A stretch of DNA of 64,000 nt, from positions 515,914 to 579,913 of the forward strand of contig MKVL01000010.1 of assembly GCA_001899205.1 (NCBI GenBank). Direction: 5' to 3'. The position numbers were made by a program, and so were the translations under genes. The stretch comes from Mesorhizobium sp. 65-26. Lineage in GTDB: Bacteria > Pseudomonadota > Alphaproteobacteria > Rhizobiales > Rhizobiaceae. Shown piece after piece: positions 55,101-62,754 of the stretch; position 1 is the first letter of the stretch; each line of letters starts with the position of its first letter. Under the pieces are notes generated by a model that saw only the letters and a list, made by a program, of their open reading frames with translations, was not told the origin of the DNA and searched no databases.

Positions 55101-55190
55101 CTCAATGTCGGACGGGGCGTCAAGCTGCGTGGCGAGGCCAACGATGCGGGCGAGGCCAAGGGCGGCGTGTTCTACGAGAAGGAATACTAG
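49125..55190 (+). CDS. tamB: TamB translocation/assembly module protein
   Basis: 2021 residues, longer than the 1250-1500 common in proteobacteria. One N-terminal inner-membrane anchor (residues about 5-28) is followed by a very long beta-taco region and the conserved C-terminal TamB (DUF490) domain. The latter includes NQIFIQGRGVDAELGGSL, ILAQLIFGRS and a final GVFYEKEY. The extra length comes from a tandem duplication of about 627 residues. It spans the periplasm as a hydrophobic groove linking to TamA. ATG is 2 bp after the tamA stop. Confidence 0.93.
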   Translation: MKTFWRILRILSYTLLVVLAAAIGALVVLTKTERGRANLANMVSSLASTPDRKVTVSGLDGIWSGALRVDHVVLEDREGAWLVAREVAVDWSPLALLSRNFSADRIGVGRIELARLPVASTTPSQSSSGATTLPVSLDIKRIEIPEIALGQALAGSGVAELSATGSAKVDAAPLAVDTVLNVSRHDGRQGAVDAKVHFAPADNKLDLDVRASEPAGGIIANLLQLPDAPPVDIQVSGSGPLANWSGNGTFAVDGQVVTRLSARNQQTDKGNHVEASGDGDFERFLPENFKPLVAGKTSFDVAATVLATGGIEVRRANLESDAVHGTVKGIVDPAGASDLAVDLAAKGAPVVISVGSKAQPITLAIKGATARAFGDGKAPIIDVGASLVSIVAGGTRLDDLSAEVHSDAFDIQNRSGPVNIKLAAGGLKTDLATLAPLVTGKVTADLAGAIGKDQVTLDKGTLRSDALNASLTAAVALADLSMTLKMNADAVSTALPPQISSLLGERVQFSATATRDPKGAFAANSLEFTSGSVSASGTASMHGTDIQADIKGKLGDVSTLSSLAGVPLAGAIDFALSANGASTAPDFNVSATSDSLTASGRTVKAVKLAASGKADINNPAANVSLTGSAEGQPLDIRAALVTNEGKRSIKGLNLSLGDSKVSGDLALDDSFLPLGTLTLQVPDLGPLAALGGQTVTGDINGTIGFAKDGDAPTISIDARSTAIAREAVTAKAISVNALIANYLKAPAIAGSIKADGVTSGSTEISGIGVDLKRDGDWTNFTGGATISGIPATASGRVKIASGTTSVEIGSGEATVHGIKAAIAELSSLAIANGTATIEKLALDLGGGSVTVSGSAGQALDVTAVISALPAALANEFSPGLGVAGTLDGTARVTGSPSAPDVQFGARMVGVETNQTRQAGLGPLALDAAGSYTPAGGVVVDKATLSGEKIAGTAHGTINPNGANDFSLDLASKDGASLPLAFGDPTNPTKIELGTLSAKATGPAAQTRLDVTAALPSLVAGPATAKAVSVLLHSDGFDVTKRAGPVSATVSADRIDLANASLAPLLAGKVVAQVAGNLTPDAFGIENGSLRSDALNAGLTGKVSLADGAVDLNLKADAAASALPAAARGLLGERATLNAALKRDAGGDITVNPIRLASGPLSADGQASVTDNKVSAVIKGVLADISGLSKDAKGAISFSLNADGPVAAPDLSMTVGSDRLTVAEREITGLKLTATGKADAANPAANVQLTGNVAGQPLQGSAVLATTNGQSAINGLLLSLGKNRISGDLALDEKFVPAGTIAIDLPDIGPLAALALQKAAGDVRGTIVFTKKGDAPQVAVRVNTAMLTRGDLQAKAVSIDALVANYLAAPVISGKIQADTVTSGGTVISGINVDLKRDGDWTGFSGGATVKGIPAKAAGRVKVAGGATTIELASGQATVQGIKAAIAQASTISIANGNTSLDKLVLNLGGGTATVTGKVGQSLDINAALARVPVSLANSFSPGLDAAGSISGTVKVTGAPANPAVAFDLNASGIQTSQTRGAGLGGVAVSSTGTFGGNRLTFQANLSDGAGLGLKGGGSVTMAGTPDLALDFNGKVPFGFLAAKLAAQGLALTGAANVNVQVRGPATAPVISGTVSTSGARLVDARSGLAVNNLAADVSIGGGVARINRLTGTLSTRGSISASGTVGIDPAQGFPADLSIKLVDGRYTDGRVVTANLGGDLTIKGPLVSAPAIAGTVNLARTVITVPEKLPGSLSALDVRHKNASAAVRAQDKALRPAQASGGSGSGGSGLTLDITVNAPNQIFIQGRGVDAELGGSLKLTGPASSPQAVGTFTLQRGRLSILGKRLTFTEGTVGFSGSLVPTLNLTAETTTTSATVTIVVSGEATNPKFTFSSVPALPEDEILAQLIFGRSMSNLSPLQIAQLAEAAGQLAGVGGSTSLLENLRNAIGVDDLDVTTDDKGGTSVSAGKYLNDRTYVTIQKGDKPGSGKATINLNVGRGVKLRGEANDAGEAKGGVFYEKEY
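50051..53760 (+). repeat. Tandem duplication inside tamB, two units of about 1.88 kb
   Basis: Unit 1 (from about 50051) and unit 2 (from about 51931) encode matching stretches in the same order. Examples are LRSDALNA, SSLLGERV/RGLLGERA, KADINNPAANVSLTG/KADAANPAANVQLTG, VSGDLALDDSF/ISGDLALDEKF, ISGIGVDLKRDGDWT/ISGINVDLKRDGDWT and EFSPGLGVAG/SFSPGLDAAG. The offset is constant at about 627 codons. The beginning of a third, degenerate unit may follow at 53760. Confidence 0.85.
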
Positions 55191-55560
55191 GCGGGATCAG
55201 TTCAAGCCGAGCCAAGCATCTCGCTCTATCCATTTGATTTGGCAGCCATTGTGAAACGCCGCCTGTTTGAGCCTGGGGCAGCGGGTGTTCCCGAGGCGGC
55301 GGCTCTCCTGGCCCCACATCACGCTTGCGTTGGCGCTGTCATCGCCGGCGCGAAGGGCTCATTGTAGGCGCCCTTTCCCATGGTGTGGAATCTGCGCGCA
55401 ATAGCAAATTTGCGTCAAGACTGTCGCTATCGCGCGAACCGCCTCCATCCCAAAGTTGCACATTCTCCAGTCTGTTCTCCATTCATGCCGTCGTCTTTGA
55501 CATCGCGGCATGGATGCGGAATGTTAAATGGCGGAAAGCCAACAATGGGAGCGAATAATC
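55191..55560. other. 370-bp intergenic region before the peptide transporter
   Basis: It follows tamB and must hold the promoter of the peptide importer. TTGACA (55497-55502) is a good -35, but the -10 region (AATGTT at 17 bp) is poor. It overlaps an inverted pair ATGCCG/CGGCAT (about 55485-55511) that could be an operator. No gene is supported here. Confidence 0.4.
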
Positions 55561-57219
55561 ATGGCAATCTATAAAAGCAACGGCGACCGTGTGCCCGATC
55601 ACATCCGGGACATGGCCGCGAAAGCCCGGGCGGGCGAGGTGGACCGTCGCGAGTTCCTGGCGCTTGCCAGCATCTTCGGCGCGTCGACGGCTATGGCTTA
55701 CGGCATGTTGGGGCTTGCCGCGCCGACGCCGGCCAAGGCCGATGAAGTGCAGGGCAAGAAGGGCGGCGTGATCAAGGTCGCGATGTCGGTGAAGGATCCT
55801 AAGGATCCGCGCACGGCCGACTGGTCGGAAATCGCCAACGCCGAACGCCAGGCGCTCGAGCCGCTGGTGAAGTACACGCACCAGTACACGTTCGCGCCGT
55901 ATCTGCTGGCGGGCTGGGACATCAATGACGACGCCACCGAATACACGCTTCATGTGCGTCCGGGCGTCGAGTGGAACAATGGCGACAAGTTCACCGCCGA
56001 CGACGTGATCTACAATTTCACCCGCTGGGCCGACAAGGCGGCCGAAGGCAACTCGATGCCGGGCCGCCTGGGCAGCCTCGTCGACGAGAAGACCAAGAAG
56101 CTGAGCGAAGGATCGATCGTCAAGGTCGACGACATGACGGTCAAGCTGAAGCTCAGCAAGCCCGACATCGCCCTCATCGCCAACCTGACCGACTACCCGG
56201 CGCTGGTCGTGCACAAGACCTTCGATGAGAAGGGCGCCAACTTCAAGAACTGCCCGATCGGCACCGGCCCGTTCGAACTCGTCTCCTACGATGTCGGCCA
56301 GAAGGTGGTCTACAAGCGTCGCGAGACCGGCAAGTGGTGGCAGGGCGACGTGTTCCTCGACGGCGTCGAGTTCATCGACTACGGCACCGATCCGGCCGCG
56401 ACCGTCTCGGCCTTCGAGTCTGGCGAGGTGCAGACCAACCACGAGACGACCGCCGACTACGTCAAGATCATCGAAGGCGTCGGCGCGCCGGTTTCGGAAG
56501 TGGTGACCGCGGCCACCGTGGTGTCGCGCTTCAACATCACCCACAAGCCCTATGACGACCAGAAGGTTCGTCAGGCGATGCTGCTTGCCGTCGACAACGC
56601 GACCGTGCTGCAGCTCGGCTACGGCAATGCCGGAACGGCGGCCGAGAACCACCACGTCGCGCCGATCCATCCGGAATATGTCAAGCTGCCCGAGGTCAAG
56701 CGCGACATCGCCAAGGCCAAGCAGATGCTGACGGAAGCCGGCGTCATCGACTTCGAGCACGAGCTGATCTCGAACGACGAGGACTACCACAAGAACACCA
56801 CGGACGCGATCGCGGCCCAGTTGCGCGAAGCCGGCATCAAGGTAAAGCGCACCGTGCTGCCGAGCTCGACCTTCTGGAATGACTGGACGAAGTACCCGTT
56901 CTCGGAAACCAACTGGAACATGCGTCCGCTGGGCATCCAGGTCATCGCTATCGCCTACCGCACCGGTGAAGCCTGGAACGAGACGGCCTATGCCAATCCG
57001 GACTTCGACAAGAAGGTCAACGAGGCGCTCGGCATCGCCGATGCGGAGAAGCGCAAGGTGGTGATGAAGGATATCGAGCAGATCTTGCAGGATTCCGGCA
57101 TCATCATTCAGCCCTACTGGCGCAAGCTCTACATCAACATCAAGCCCGAGGTTAAGAACCACTCGATGCACCCCACCTACGAGCACGACTTCGGCAAGGT
57201 CTGGCTCGACAAGGCGTGA
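55561..57219 (+). CDS. Peptide/opine ABC transporter binding protein with Tat signal
   Basis: 552 residues of the SBP_bac_5 family (DppA/OppA class). The N-terminus carries a twin-arginine motif, DRREFLALA with Arg29-Arg30, followed by a hydrophobic segment and cleavage near AKA-DEV. It is therefore probably exported folded by the Tat system. Family signatures are [20 protein letters not shown] near 135 and [14 protein letters not shown] near 235. ATG 55561 follows GGGAGCG; an in-frame TTG or ATG upstream is less likely. It is the first gene of a four-gene importer. Ligand not determinable. Confidence 0.9.
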   Translation: MAIYKSNGDRVPDHIRDMAAKARAGEVDRREFLALASIFGASTAMAYGMLGLAAPTPAKADEVQGKKGGVIKVAMSVKDPKDPRTADWSEIANAERQALEPLVKYTHQYTFAPYLLAGWDINDDATEYTLHVRPGVEWNNGDKFTADDVIYNFTRWADKAAEGNSMPGRLGSLVDEKTKKLSEGSIVKVDDMTVKLKLSKPDIALIANLTDYPALVVHKTFDEKGANFKNCPIGTGPFELVSYDVGQKVVYKRRETGKWWQGDVFLDGVEFIDYGTDPAATVSAFESGEVQTNHETTADYVKIIEGVGAPVSEVVTAATVVSRFNITHKPYDDQKVRQAMLLAVDNATVLQLGYGNAGTAAENHHVAPIHPEYVKLPEVKRDIAKAKQMLTEAGVIDFEHELISNDEDYHKNTTDAIAAQLREAGIKVKRTVLPSSTFWNDWTKYPFSETNWNMRPLGIQVIAIAYRTGEAWNETAYANPDFDKKVNEALGIADAEKRKVVMKDIEQILQDSGIIIQPYWRKLYINIKPEVKNHSMHPTYEHDFGKVWLDKA

Positions 57220-57234
57220 CGTTTTGCTCGGCGC

Positions 57235-57292
57235 AGGCGCGGGGGCTCAGCCCCGCGCCTCTGCCAGCGTTGCCGCCGCCTGTCGCGGCGGC
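57235..57292 (+). terminator. Two hairpins between binding-protein and permease genes
   Basis: AGGCGCGGGG (57235-57244) pairs with CCCCGCGCCT (57251-57260), and GCCGCCGC (57272-57279) pairs with GCGGCGGC (57285-57292). No U-tract is present. In such operons hairpins at this position often protect the abundant binding-protein message and lower expression of the membrane genes. Confidence 0.55.
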
Positions 57293-57365
57293 GGCGTGAC
57301 GTCGCAAGGTTTTTCGACACAGGGTTGATTGCATTTGACCCCAACCCGGCCGGCAGGGGGGCGCA

Positions 57366-58400
57366 ATGTTCACATTCATAGCCAGACGCATCGGCACGAT
57401 CTTGCTGACGATGCTGTGCCTGACCATGGTCGTCTTCTTCCTGGTCAACCTCGAGCCGAACCTGAAGAAGCTGGCGATCAGCCAGACCGAAATGCACACG
57501 CCCCCCGATCAGCTCGAAAGCTGGCTGGTCAAGAACGGCTACCGCCAGAATTTCTTCCTGCGCTACGGACAATGGCTCGGCGTGCTGCAGAAAGCGCCGC
57601 TCGCCGACCCGGCGACGGGCAAGGTCCAGCCACGTTTCAGCTTCTGCAAGGAGCCGATGGAACCCACCTTCTCGGGCGTCCTGCAGGGCGATTTCGGCTG
57701 CTCCACCAAATTCAAGACAACGGTTTCGGCAAAGCTCTTCCCGGCGCTCGCGGCCACCGGCACGCTGATGTTCTGGGTTCTGATGGTCATGGTGCCGATA
57801 TCGCTGCTCATCGGCATCCTGGCCGGCATGCGCGAAGGGTCCCGAACCGATCGCGTCCTGTCCGTCGCCTCGATCGCCACGACGGCGACGCCTGAATACG
57901 TCTCCGGCGTCATCTTCACCGTCATCTTCGCGTCGTGGCTCGGCTGGCTGAACGGTTCCGCGGCCTCGGCCAGTCAGGGTATCACCTTCTACAATTTCAC
58001 GCTGCCGGTGATCACGCTGGCCATCTACGGCATCGGCTACATCGCGCGGATGACACGTGCATCGATGGTCGAGGTGATGACGCAGCAATATATCCGCACC
58101 GCGCGCCTCAAGGGGCTTTCCTTCGGCAGCGTAGTGGTCAAGCACGCGCTGCGCAACGCGCTGATCGCGCCGTTCACGGTCATCATGTTGCAGTTTCCCT
58201 GGCTGCTCACCGGCGTCGTCATCGTCGAGGTGATGTTCCGCTACCAGGGCTTCGGCTACACGCTGGTCGAGGCCGCCGGCAACAACGACATCGACCTTCT
58301 GCTCGGCTGCTCGCTGGTCTCGGTGTTCATCGTGCTGATCACCCAGCTCATCTCCGATGTCGGCTACGCCTACCTCAATCCGCGTATCAGAGTTCAGTAG
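57366..58400 (+). CDS. Peptide ABC transporter permease (DppB type)
   Basis: 344 residues with six membrane segments of the BPD_transp_1 family. The EAA coupling loop is TRASMVEVMTQQYIRTARLKGLSFGSVVVKHALRNAL near residue 225 (quoted by its ends, MTQQYIRTARLKGLS central). The first periplasmic loop (about 30-130) is longer than in most DppB proteins and contains two cysteines (FCKEP, FGCSTKF). GGGGGGCGC precedes ATG 57366. It forms the channel with the next gene's product. Confidence 0.9.
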   Translation: MFTFIARRIGTILLTMLCLTMVVFFLVNLEPNLKKLAISQTEMHTPPDQLESWLVKNGYRQNFFLRYGQWLGVLQKAPLADPATGKVQPRFSFCKEPMEPTFSGVLQGDFGCSTKFKTTVSAKLFPALAATGTLMFWVLMVMVPISLLIGILAGMREGSRTDRVLSVASIATTATPEYVSGVIFTVIFASWLGWLNGSAASASQGITFYNFTLPVITLAIYGIGYIARMTRASMVEVMTQQYIRTARLKGLSFGSVVVKHALRNALIAPFTVIMLQFPWLLTGVVIVEVMFRYQGFGYTLVEAAGNNDIDLLLGCSLVSVFIVLITQLISDVGYAYLNPRIRVQ

Positions 58401-58411
58401 GAGGACGGGAG

Positions 58412-59569
58412 ATGCAGGTCCAATATCTCAGCGCCTTCCAGGTGGTGCTCGAAGTTCTGGCGCGTTTCTGGCCGGTGTGGGTGGCGCTCTTCATCGTCAT
58501 GGGGGCGAGCTTCGTCTACAAGAAGAAGCTCGCGCTCTATGGCCAGCTCTTCGACAGCAGCGTCGGCATCGCCGGCGTCGCCATCTGCCTGTTCTGGCTG
58601 TTCACGGCGATTTTCGCCTCGACGATCTCGCCCTTCGATCCGCTGGCTCAGGTGCCTGCCATGAAGGACACGCTGCCAGGCGCGGTCGAGGCGCAGTCAG
58701 GCCTGGCCTATCTCTTCGGCGGCGACAAGCTCGCCCGCGACGTGTTCTCGCGCATGGTCTATGGCAGCCAGATCGTGCTGATCATCGCGCCCGCCGCAAC
58801 CGGCTTCGCGCTGATGGTGGGCATCACGCTCGGCCTGCCTGCCGGCTACTATGGCGGCAAGATCGATACGATCCTGTCCTTCCTCGCCAACCTGGTCCTG
58901 GCCTTCCCGGTCATCCTGCTGTTCTACCTGCTGGTGACGCCGGGCATCATGGACACGCCGATCCCCTATGCCATGGCCGGCCTGTTCTTCCTGTTCCCGA
59001 TCATCTTCTTCTCGGTGCTGTTCTGGACCCGCTACAAAAACCGTCCCGACCGGATCTACATCCTGCTCGGACTCACGCTGGTGATTGGCGGCTGGATCTA
59101 TGCCGGCCTGGTTTTCGACAAGGACCCGCTGAAGATCGTCCACATCGATCCCAACCAGCTCAACATCTTCGTGGCCGTGGTGTTCGCGTCCAGCCCGGGC
59201 GTGTTCCGCATCGTGCGCGGCCTGACCATGGACATCAAGACGCGCGACTACGTGGCCGCGGCGCAGACGCGTGGTGAATCGCCCTGGTACATCATGCTGT
59301 GGGAAATCCTGCCCAACGCACGCGGCCCGCTGATCGTCGATGCCTGCCTGCGCATTGGCTACACCACGATACTGCTTGGCACGCTGGGCTATTTCGGGCT
59401 GGGCCTCGCGCCCGAAAGCCCGGACTGGGGCACGGCGATCAAGGATGCGAGCCGCCTGCTGCGCTCCTTCATCCATCCGGCGCTGCCGCCGACGATCGCG
59501 CTGATGTCCTTCGTGCTGGGACTGAACCTGTTGGCCGACTCGCTGCGTGAGCAATCGATGAAGGATTGA
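58412..59569 (+). CDS. Peptide ABC transporter permease (DppC type), enlarged
   Basis: 385 residues, about 80 more than usual DppC. The EAA loop DYVAAAQTRGESPWYIMLWE and the end GLGLAPESPDWGTAIKDA are standard. The extra part is in the middle (about 175-250). It adds a hydrophobic segment, a charged loop (WTRYKNRPDRIYILLG), another membrane segment and a periplasmic stretch with VFDKDPLKIVHIDPNQLN. ATG 58412 has GAGGACGGGAG upstream and lies 11 bp after the DppB stop. The open frame upstream of 58412 overlaps DppB and is not coding. Confidence 0.9.
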   Translation: MQVQYLSAFQVVLEVLARFWPVWVALFIVMGASFVYKKKLALYGQLFDSSVGIAGVAICLFWLFTAIFASTISPFDPLAQVPAMKDTLPGAVEAQSGLAYLFGGDKLARDVFSRMVYGSQIVLIIAPAATGFALMVGITLGLPAGYYGGKIDTILSFLANLVLAFPVILLFYLLVTPGIMDTPIPYAMAGLFFLFPIIFFSVLFWTRYKNRPDRIYILLGLTLVIGGWIYAGLVFDKDPLKIVHIDPNQLNIFVAVVFASSPGVFRIVRGLTMDIKTRDYVAAAQTRGESPWYIMLWEILPNARGPLIVDACLRIGYTTILLGTLGYFGLGLAPESPDWGTAIKDASRLLRSFIHPALPPTIALMSFVLGLNLLADSLREQSMKD

Positions 59570-59570
59570 T

Positions 59571-59591
59571 GATGGGGCTTTCGGCCCCATC
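59571..59591 (+). terminator. Short hairpin between permease and ATPase genes
   Basis: GATGGGGC (59571-59578) pairs with GCCCCATC (59584-59591) around a 5-base loop, directly after the DppC stop and 29 bp before the ATPase start. It is probably an intra-operon attenuator or stabiliser rather than a full stop. Confidence 0.5.
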
Positions 59592-59619
59592 TTCCAGGAA
59601 ACAAGGATTGGAGCGACCC

Positions 59620-61953
59620 ATGAACGAGGCAGTTCGAGATCCAGCCAAGTCGACCAATGCGCCGATCATCGAGATCGAGAACCTGTCGATCTCCTTCTTC
59701 ACCCGCAAGGGCGAGATCCCGGCCGTCATGGATTTTTCCTGCACGGTCATGCCGGGCGAGGCGATGGGCATCGTCGGCGAGTCCGGCTGCGGCAAGTCGA
59801 CCGTGTCGCTCGGAATCATGCGTGACCTCTCCAACATCGGCAAGATCGTCGGCGGCCGGATCAAGTTCCAGGGCCGCGACATGGGCGAAATGTCCGACGA
59901 AGAGCTTCGCGCCATCCGCGGCAACAAGATCGCCATGATCTACCAGGAGCCGATGGCTAGCCTCAATCCGGCGATGAAGGTCGGACAGCAGCTCATGGAA
60001 GTGCCGCTGATCCACGACAAGGTGTCGAAGGAAGAAGCTTACAGCCGGGCGCTCGAAATGGTGCGCGCCGTGAAGCTGCCCGATCCCGAGCGCATGATGC
60101 GTTCGTATCCGCACCAGCTTTCGGGCGGCCAGCAGCAGCGCATCGTCATCGCCATGGCGCTGCTGTCGAAGCCGGCGCTGCTCCTGCTCGACGAGCCAAC
60201 GACGGCGCTGGACGTCACGGTCGAGGCGGGTATCGTCGAACTGGTCAAGGGACTGGGCGAGAAGTTCGGCACCTCGATGATCTTCGTGTCGCACAATCTC
60301 GGCCTGATCCTGGAAACCTGCGACCGCATCACGGTCATGTATTCAGGCGAGGCGGTGGAGACGGGCAAGATCGAGGACGTCTTCGATCGCATGCGCCATC
60401 CCTACACGCAGGGCCTTTTCCGCTCGATACCGCTGCCCGGCGCCGACAAGAATTCCCGCCCGCTGGTTTCGATCCCCGGGCAGTTGCCCTTGCCGCACGA
60501 GCGGCCGAAGGGCTGCAATTTCGGGCCGCGCTGCCACCATTTCGTCGAAGGCGTCTGCAACGCGGCCGAGATTCCCATGGTGCCGGTCGAGGGGCATGAC
60601 GGGCACTTCTCGCGCTGCGTCCGCTTCAACGAGATCGACTGGGAGGCGCTCCCGCCCGGAGCCAAGCAGGCCAACGAGCGCGTCGAGCCCGGCCAGCCGG
60701 TGCTCAAGATCGACGACCTGAAGAAATACTACCGGGTCGGCGGCAGCGAGGTGTTCGGCTCCAGCGAGGCACGCGTCGTCAAGGCCAACGAGACGATCTC
60801 GTTCACCGCGCGCGAATCCGAGACGGTCGCCATCGTCGGTGAATCCGGTTGCGGGAAGTCGACGCTCGCCAAGGTGCTGCTGGGACTGGAAACGGCGAGC
60901 GCCGGCAAGGTGCTGCTCGCCAACAAGGAGATCCAGGCGACCGGTATTGAAAACCGCAGCGTCGACACCGTGTCGGCCATCCAGATGGTGTTCCAGAATC
61001 CGTTCGACACGCTGAACCCCAGCCATACGGTCGGCTCGCAGATCGTTCGCACGCTGGAGAAATTCAAGGTCGGCAAGACCGTCGCCGAACGACGTCAGCG
61101 AATGCTGGAACTACTCGACCTGGTCAAGCTTCCGCGCGCTTTCGCCGATCGCAAGCCACGCCAGCTCTCCGGTGGCCAGAAGCAGCGCATCGGCGTCGCG
61201 CGCGCCTTTGCCGGCGATGCCAAGGTGGTGGTGGCCGACGAGCCGGTCTCCGCGCTTGACGTGTCGGTTCAGGCGGCGGTGACCGAACTGCTGATGGACA
61301 TCCAACGCAAGAACAAGACGACGATGCTGTTCATCAGCCACGACCTTTCCGTCGTGCGCTACATCGCCGACCGCGTCGTCGTCATGTATCTCGGCTACAT
61401 CGTCGAGCAGGGCACGACCGACCAGATTTTCTCGCCGCCCTATCACCCCTATACTGAGGCGCTGCTGTCGGCCATTCCGATCGCCGACACCAGCGTGGTC
61501 AAGAAGCGCATCGTGCTGGAAGGGGACATTCCCTCGGCGATGAACCCGCCGACCGGTTGTCCGTTCCAGACGCGTTGCGGCTACAAGCACCTGGTGCCCG
61601 ACAATCTGTGCGAGACCAAGGTGCCGCCGGTGAAGAACCTCGGCGGCGGCCACACCAGCCTGTGCTGGCTCTCGGACGAGGCACTGGCCAAGATGGAGCC
61701 GGTGATCCGGTTCGATCGGGACCACGCGGCGCATGAGGGCGTGCCGGACGACGCGCCGCAGGGCACCGGGCCGGGCCTGACCGGAACCGCGCCCAACCGG
61801 CCGCGTGGCAAAACGGGCAGCCCGGAAGCCGACCAGATCGGGGACGCCGTGGAGCAGGACGAGGCTGGCATGCGCGCCCGCCGCCACCAGGTCCGTGACG
61901 ACGTATCCGAAACTGGCGTCTCAAAGCCGAAGGACACCACAAGGCGGCACTGA
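59620..61953 (+). CDS. Fused double peptide ABC transporter ATPase (DppD-DppF)
   Basis: 777 residues carrying two complete ATPases. Domain 1 has Walker A GESGCGKST at 53-61, signature LSGGQQQR, Walker B LLLDEPTTALD and an oligopeptide C-terminal cysteine patch (KGCNFGPRC). Domain 2 has Walker A near 406-414, LSGGQKQR, VVADEPVSALD and its own patch (TGCPFQTRC). Both sites look catalytically intact. About 70 polar residues follow at the C-terminus (rich in Arg, Asp, Pro) with no family match I recognise. ATG 59620 follows GGAGCG. Fusion keeps a 1:1 ratio of the two ATPases. Confidence 0.92.
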   Translation: MNEAVRDPAKSTNAPIIEIENLSISFFTRKGEIPAVMDFSCTVMPGEAMGIVGESGCGKSTVSLGIMRDLSNIGKIVGGRIKFQGRDMGEMSDEELRAIRGNKIAMIYQEPMASLNPAMKVGQQLMEVPLIHDKVSKEEAYSRALEMVRAVKLPDPERMMRSYPHQLSGGQQQRIVIAMALLSKPALLLLDEPTTALDVTVEAGIVELVKGLGEKFGTSMIFVSHNLGLILETCDRITVMYSGEAVETGKIEDVFDRMRHPYTQGLFRSIPLPGADKNSRPLVSIPGQLPLPHERPKGCNFGPRCHHFVEGVCNAAEIPMVPVEGHDGHFSRCVRFNEIDWEALPPGAKQANERVEPGQPVLKIDDLKKYYRVGGSEVFGSSEARVVKANETISFTARESETVAIVGESGCGKSTLAKVLLGLETASAGKVLLANKEIQATGIENRSVDTVSAIQMVFQNPFDTLNPSHTVGSQIVRTLEKFKVGKTVAERRQRMLELLDLVKLPRAFADRKPRQLSGGQKQRIGVARAFAGDAKVVVADEPVSALDVSVQAAVTELLMDIQRKNKTTMLFISHDLSVVRYIADRVVVMYLGYIVEQGTTDQIFSPPYHPYTEALLSAIPIADTSVVKKRIVLEGDIPSAMNPPTGCPFQTRCGYKHLVPDNLCETKVPPVKNLGGGHTSLCWLSDEALAKMEPVIRFDRDHAAHEGVPDDAPQGTGPGLTGTAPNRPRGKTGSPEADQIGDAVEQDEAGMRARRHQVRDDVSETGVSKPKDTTRRH

Positions 61954-61966
61954 CCGGAACCGGACG

Positions 61967-62557
61967 TCAGTTACCGCATTGCTGCAATTGCGCCGCGTAG
62001 CTGCGTGCCATCTCGTCGGTGGCGCGGGCATAGCCCTGCACGCCGGCGTCGCCGCGATTACCGCGTCCATAGGCGCTCCAGCCGAGATAGTAGGCGAGGT
62101 AGAGATTGTAGGTGTCGGTGCGGGCGACGCCATAGCTGTCGGCCGTCTTGGAATGATACCAGCCGACAAAGTCTATGGCGTCGGCGAAGCTGGTGCGACG
62201 CGCTGCCCAGTTTCCTGTCTCGGACTGATATTGCGACCAGGTGCCGTCTAGTGCCTGTGAAAAGCCGGTAGCGCTGGAGGGCCGCTTCCACGGAATGAAG
62301 CCAAGCAGCTTGGTGCGCGGCGGCCGGGCATTGCTCTTGAAGCCGGATTCCTTGCGGACGGTGGCCATCAGCACCGGCACCGGCACGCCATATTTGCGCT
62401 CGGTGCGTTCGGCGGAACTGCGCCAGTTGTTGAACCAGCCGTCATTCTGGTCGAAGACGGCGCAGACATTGTTGATATGGCTGGGCGCCGTCGCGCAGGC
62501 CGATAGCGCCATGAGCACGCAAACCGCGACAATTTTACTAAAACTCGACCTACGCAT
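61967..62557 (-). CDS. Small lytic-transglycosylase-like lipoprotein
   Basis: 196 residues. The signal sequence ends in the lipobox LSAC at about residues 18-21, so it is a predicted lipoprotein. The core VLMATVRKESGFKSNARP contains the glutamate-serine pair of the SLT/GH23 lysozyme fold; SATGFSQALDGTWSQY and YNLYLAYYLGWSAYGRG follow. It would cleave peptidoglycan at the membrane face. ATG 62557 is chosen because it opens the signal peptide; the frame extends 21 codons upstream without function. It converges with the ATPase gene, 13 bp apart. Confidence 0.85.
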   Translation of the reverse strand: MRRSSFSKIVAVCVLMALSACATAPSHINNVCAVFDQNDGWFNNWRSSAERTERKYGVPVPVLMATVRKESGFKSNARPPRTKLLGFIPWKRPSSATGFSQALDGTWSQYQSETGNWAARRTSFADAIDFVGWYHSKTADSYGVARTDTYNLYLAYYLGWSAYGRGNRGDAGVQGYARATDEMARSYAAQLQQCGN

Positions 62558-62754
62558 GGCGTGAGCTTTAGGCTGAAATCTTAAAGGGAGTCTTGCTGTC
62601 GCCGTTAACGGGCGTGGCATCTCCGAGGCGGATGCGACCTGATGTGTCGCTTTTTCTAAAATGATCGCCTGAATATGCCGCCTGGGCTAAAATCACGCCC
62701 GCCGATGACGTATTTTTGACAGCCTTGCCGATTTACCACGGCTTTGATGCCCAC

